The translations under genes and the position numbers were made by a program. The notes beneath the pieces are model-generated. The model saw only the letters and a program-made list of their open reading frames with translations. It searched no databases and was not told the DNA's origin. Positions 63,601 to 64,000 of a stretch of DNA of 64,000 bases are shown one piece after another. Positions within the stretch are counted from its first letter, which is position 1. Every line of letters begins with the position of its first letter. The DNA comes from Deltaproteobacteria bacterium (GTDB taxonomy: Bacteria > Myxococcota_A > Polyangia > Haliangiales > Haliangiaceae). The stretch lies in the NCBI GenBank assembly GCA_020630875.1, contig JAHDIH010000001.1:248001-312000 (forward strand), in the 5' to 3' direction.

Positions 63601-64000
63601 CAACTTGCCGTACCTGCCGATGCCATTGCTACCTACAACAAGATTCTGGAAGTGGATCCAGATAACGTTGTAGCCATACGGTCTCTCGATCGTCTTTACA
63701 CTCAAACTGGAAACCAACAATCACTTGTTTCCATTCTCAAGAAGCAAACGGAGATTGTGGACTCTGATGAAGAGAGAATGGCGGTTCAATTCCGACTCGC
63801 GCAAACTCTTGAGAACGACTTATCTGAGCCGGACGCCGCGGTGAAAGTTTACAGCGAAATGCTTGAACAAGACCGAGGGCACGAAGGAAGTCTCCTTGCA
63901 TTGGAACAACTATTTCTTGGTGGGCAGTCGCAGCGGGAAATCGCAAAAGTTCTTGAACCAATCTACGAAGATACTGGTGAGTATCAGAAACTTCACTACC
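57661..64000 (+). CDS. Giant cytoplasmic TPR protein, possibly GltI/AgmK-like (runs off the window)
   Basis: At least 2113 residues, open to the window end. ATG with AGGGG upstream; no signal peptide. Residues 1-375 are TPR-like helices (RRSQNWADAIAMFSKEA, ARAQALFEIGQLAEEV). A Glu/Ala/Pro/Val low-complexity linker of tandem repeats spans about 380-450. From there to the edge come dozens of degenerate TPRs with recurring YxxIL-x-D/E-P patterns (IYLRIGSLYE and EDYDKAIDAYQNIL types). M. xanthus GltI/AgmK is a very large TPR protein of the cytoplasmic platform in the same cluster. Giant TPR proteins also occur elsewhere in Myxococcota, so this is tentative. Confidence 0.75.
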   Translation, partial: MDLRIERIQRMRRSQNWADAIAMFSKEAAEIKDDNARAQALFEIGQLAEEVIPTRTEAIQYYEDALAIKPDYLDCIAKLVGLYAALCDLEGVARTGRRAVKSGETSKSLLLITTEALYDSGSHSLAKDFVTPFAGDDDLPFELRDVMAAFEATSDSWKDSVERLTSQVEKVEGAEAARIWLLIVRLTATFANDKDALNKALAGLLKVDIHHRVGNIILERKLASEQDWDAIAALHESRIDAVSNDLAKISLCRDFGMTWLTKYGDLDRAQGFILRALTLLQKVDGNTEFPSLIAAVRVTCQAAAEKMEGMDETISLLRPLASRGDETSQLYIALRLAEMAEFSADSDVQEEYLLVAAEIEPYAPLVIDKLGAPADSAEKPAPVQEAAAEESAPVVQEAAAEESVPVVEEAAAEESAPVQEAAAEESAPVVEEAAAEESAPVQEAEDKVEAAPEVEEDEGERPVLTDDVQKAIDEALSLDGLKSINALKSLASKQSQYPEVHQAYTGLLRKEEKWSRLIEALKGQAAAATRKDDKFAALEEMADVYESHLNNPTQWMRTIDSMLEINPKRYDLYDRLATFHESKKRWQDMVKVYKRKAENLDDKRDQVTLYEEVARLYVERFSNQAEAIKTYEKILSIEPENSEAVANLLVVYEKRRDWAKYLALRETQLDELTADDRLTQTIEIAELAQTKVKKPEICKDWWEAVLALDPSHEEATGHLIKIYERLKSWELLAEVCEKQVDNSLDSKAQADALQKLGVLYTDRLENAEAAANAWRRLLEIDPDHRRAQDAIRKLYVANQDWEGLEEFYRGRDKVDEFVRVMERQVDQTEDPAQKTAIGLKVAGLYANELGKADRAARQYEKVLSFDSRNFVAAEALVEIYEKGRDPKKLANVLEIQLEGTEDPAEKLTRTQRLAELYEEKMRDKSSALSWWIKAHEGNRSEAWIRENVERLADETSEWEAVVSSYLVSADAVSEEESLPLLKYVAKTQEMNLNELEAALKTNQRIWKIDDTDQEIVEALERLHLGSGDHDALLAIYERKLEIVSDAEEQEGIYLRIGSLYEHREDYDKAIDAYQNILDLDAQSAKASLALGRLYEKTENWQAMGDIYEQQITQRDPDDDRDTYLDIVIRLAQLKETRLDDVSGAIDGYTDALSIDGNFAPAREGIEKYLENNENQKRAADTLEPLYQESETWDKLVGVFEIQLQHQKNEFDRVSLLSQIGEIQKTKLGNAELAFDAYRRCLKEDPASDVAKTELEDIAVLMDDGHKQLVELYQEVLKSDDLDPMRAFELSKKVATTYHLDLALPDESIPFYQKCLEQDASDMESVEALEMIFGANGNHQELLSVLKKKAEIVVETDKRNAILFRVAGIYQHELSQVDDAISAYGAALANDPTNINALRALEELLEAESRNSELDENLSRQLDLAEDSGTQIALLLRLGALRETKLKELERAVECHKRVLEIDPSNQVAIASLERMADEESLQLPIATILEPIYRVGGDIDKQILVYEVMAKNAYEPTEQIRYYHQIGELHELNNDPNSAFSAFARGLQSEPSDDVTQAQLERIARASNNWTSLVSLYESTAKDSDDEELKTSLLTKVARVYETELQDDAKAVSAYQQVVAVGAGNVDAAVAIETIHRRNDNYDELVKVLLTKADITQDATEQKKLLFESAYLQEHTLSQPQQAVATYQKILESDDTDIRALDSLINLYTTGEDWNGLKEAYTRKAELSENPQERKQLLFMLGQLHEGQLEDSAQAIDTYQSILDIDPSDIPALQSLDRLFGQGERWYDQLNVLEQQLTLESDPNQVVTLKYRVGQLWQIHLKDMTRAVDSYREALQSNPTHQETLAALEQVAGGDEEQVAAAEVLESVYEASGQWAELARMQEVKIAACEDLATKVTLLHKLAENHEYRLGDENSAFLAYGRALQTDSSSEVSLSHLERLAESTGSWSQLASLLDNESGRTDDVPVQIGLMVRLAFVQEAQLAVPADAIATYNKILEVDPDNVVAIRSLDRLYTQTGNQQSLVSILKKQTEIVDSDEERMAVQFRLAQTLENDLSEPDAAVKVYSEMLEQDRGHEGSLLALEQLFLGGQSQREIAKVLEPIYEDTGEYQKLHY
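58801..58990 (+). repeat. Tandem 33/36-bp repeat in the giant TPR gene
   Basis: Five units plus a partial one, starting at 58801 (33 bp), 58834 (36), 58870 (36), 58906 (33), 58939 (36) and 58975. Unit: gcgccagt(agt)gcaagaagctgccgc..., encoding SAPV(V)QEAAAEE. Near-identical at the DNA level, indicating recent expansion between two TPR blocks. Confidence 0.95.

Overview
The window is about 48% GC by eye, dense and almost wholly coding. It reads like chromosome from a low-GC relative of the Myxococcota (or the neighbouring Bradymonadales-type lineages). The grounds are: many secreted lipoproteins with Gly/Ala/Pro-rich linkers; a myxobacterial Cys-rich/thrombospondin-3 surface protein; an outer-membrane protein resembling the deltaproteobacterial TIGR04551 family; Ser/Thr kinases with the HRDxSPxNVL catalytic loop; and a block resembling the Glt/Nfs (gliding or spore-coat) envelope machine with AgmX/PglI-type C-terminal domains. 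No rRNA, tRNA, CRISPR array, prophage or insertion sequence was seen.

Layout. 1-9.7 kb holds core metabolism and housekeeping: the 5' part of gyrA, a YyaL-type thioredoxin-domain protein, an LRR lipoprotein with a SixA phosphatase behind it, dnaJ diverging from glnE, and a branched-chain aminotransferase. 9.7-17.7 kb holds small lipoproteins, a TPR protein, radA, a DUF3592 membrane protein and the TIGR04551-like outer-membrane protein. 17.6-29.1 kb is a signalling district: two unrecognised proteins, an FHA protein, a TPR-Ser/Thr kinase, fumC, a lectin-like lipoprotein and a 1394-residue kinase/cyclase-like/ATPase/TPR protein. 29.2-33.8 kb is a methionine operon headed by a homoserine acyltransferase-homoserine dehydrogenase fusion, followed by two thioredoxin-fold proteins, one of them SCO-like. 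33.8-38.9 kb has a DUF368 lipid-carrier translocase and a coupled run of LMW-phosphatase-like, DUF455 and ATP-grasp genes, then an alkaline-phosphatase-fold membrane enzyme. 38.9-45.7 kb has a sirtuin, ychF, an OmpA-type lipoprotein, a B12/radical SAM enzyme, DUF486, yraN and lipoproteins.

46.1 kb to the end is the most distinctive block. It holds two periplasmic TPR proteins, a TPR lipoprotein (GltE/AglT-like), a 76-residue exported protein and an FHA-transmembrane-TonB-C protein (GltG-like). Next come a frameshifted gene carrying two more copies of the GltG C-terminal domain, another TPR lipoprotein, and at least 2113 residues of a cytoplasmic giant TPR protein running off the window (GltI/AgmK-like by size and position). 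Order and architecture match the myxobacterial Glt/Nfs clusters as I remember them; the individual orthology calls are inference.

Two regulatory patterns stand out. Many single genes have a sigma-70-like -35/-10 pair placed so that the start codon lies only 5-6 nt after the -10 box, implying leaderless or near-leaderless mRNAs; genes inside operons instead use start/stop overlaps or Shine-Dalgarno sites. The start codon of the gltG-like gene is buried in a perfect 11-bp inverted repeat whose loop contains the Shine-Dalgarno, with an upstream copy of part of the sequence able to form a competing hairpin.
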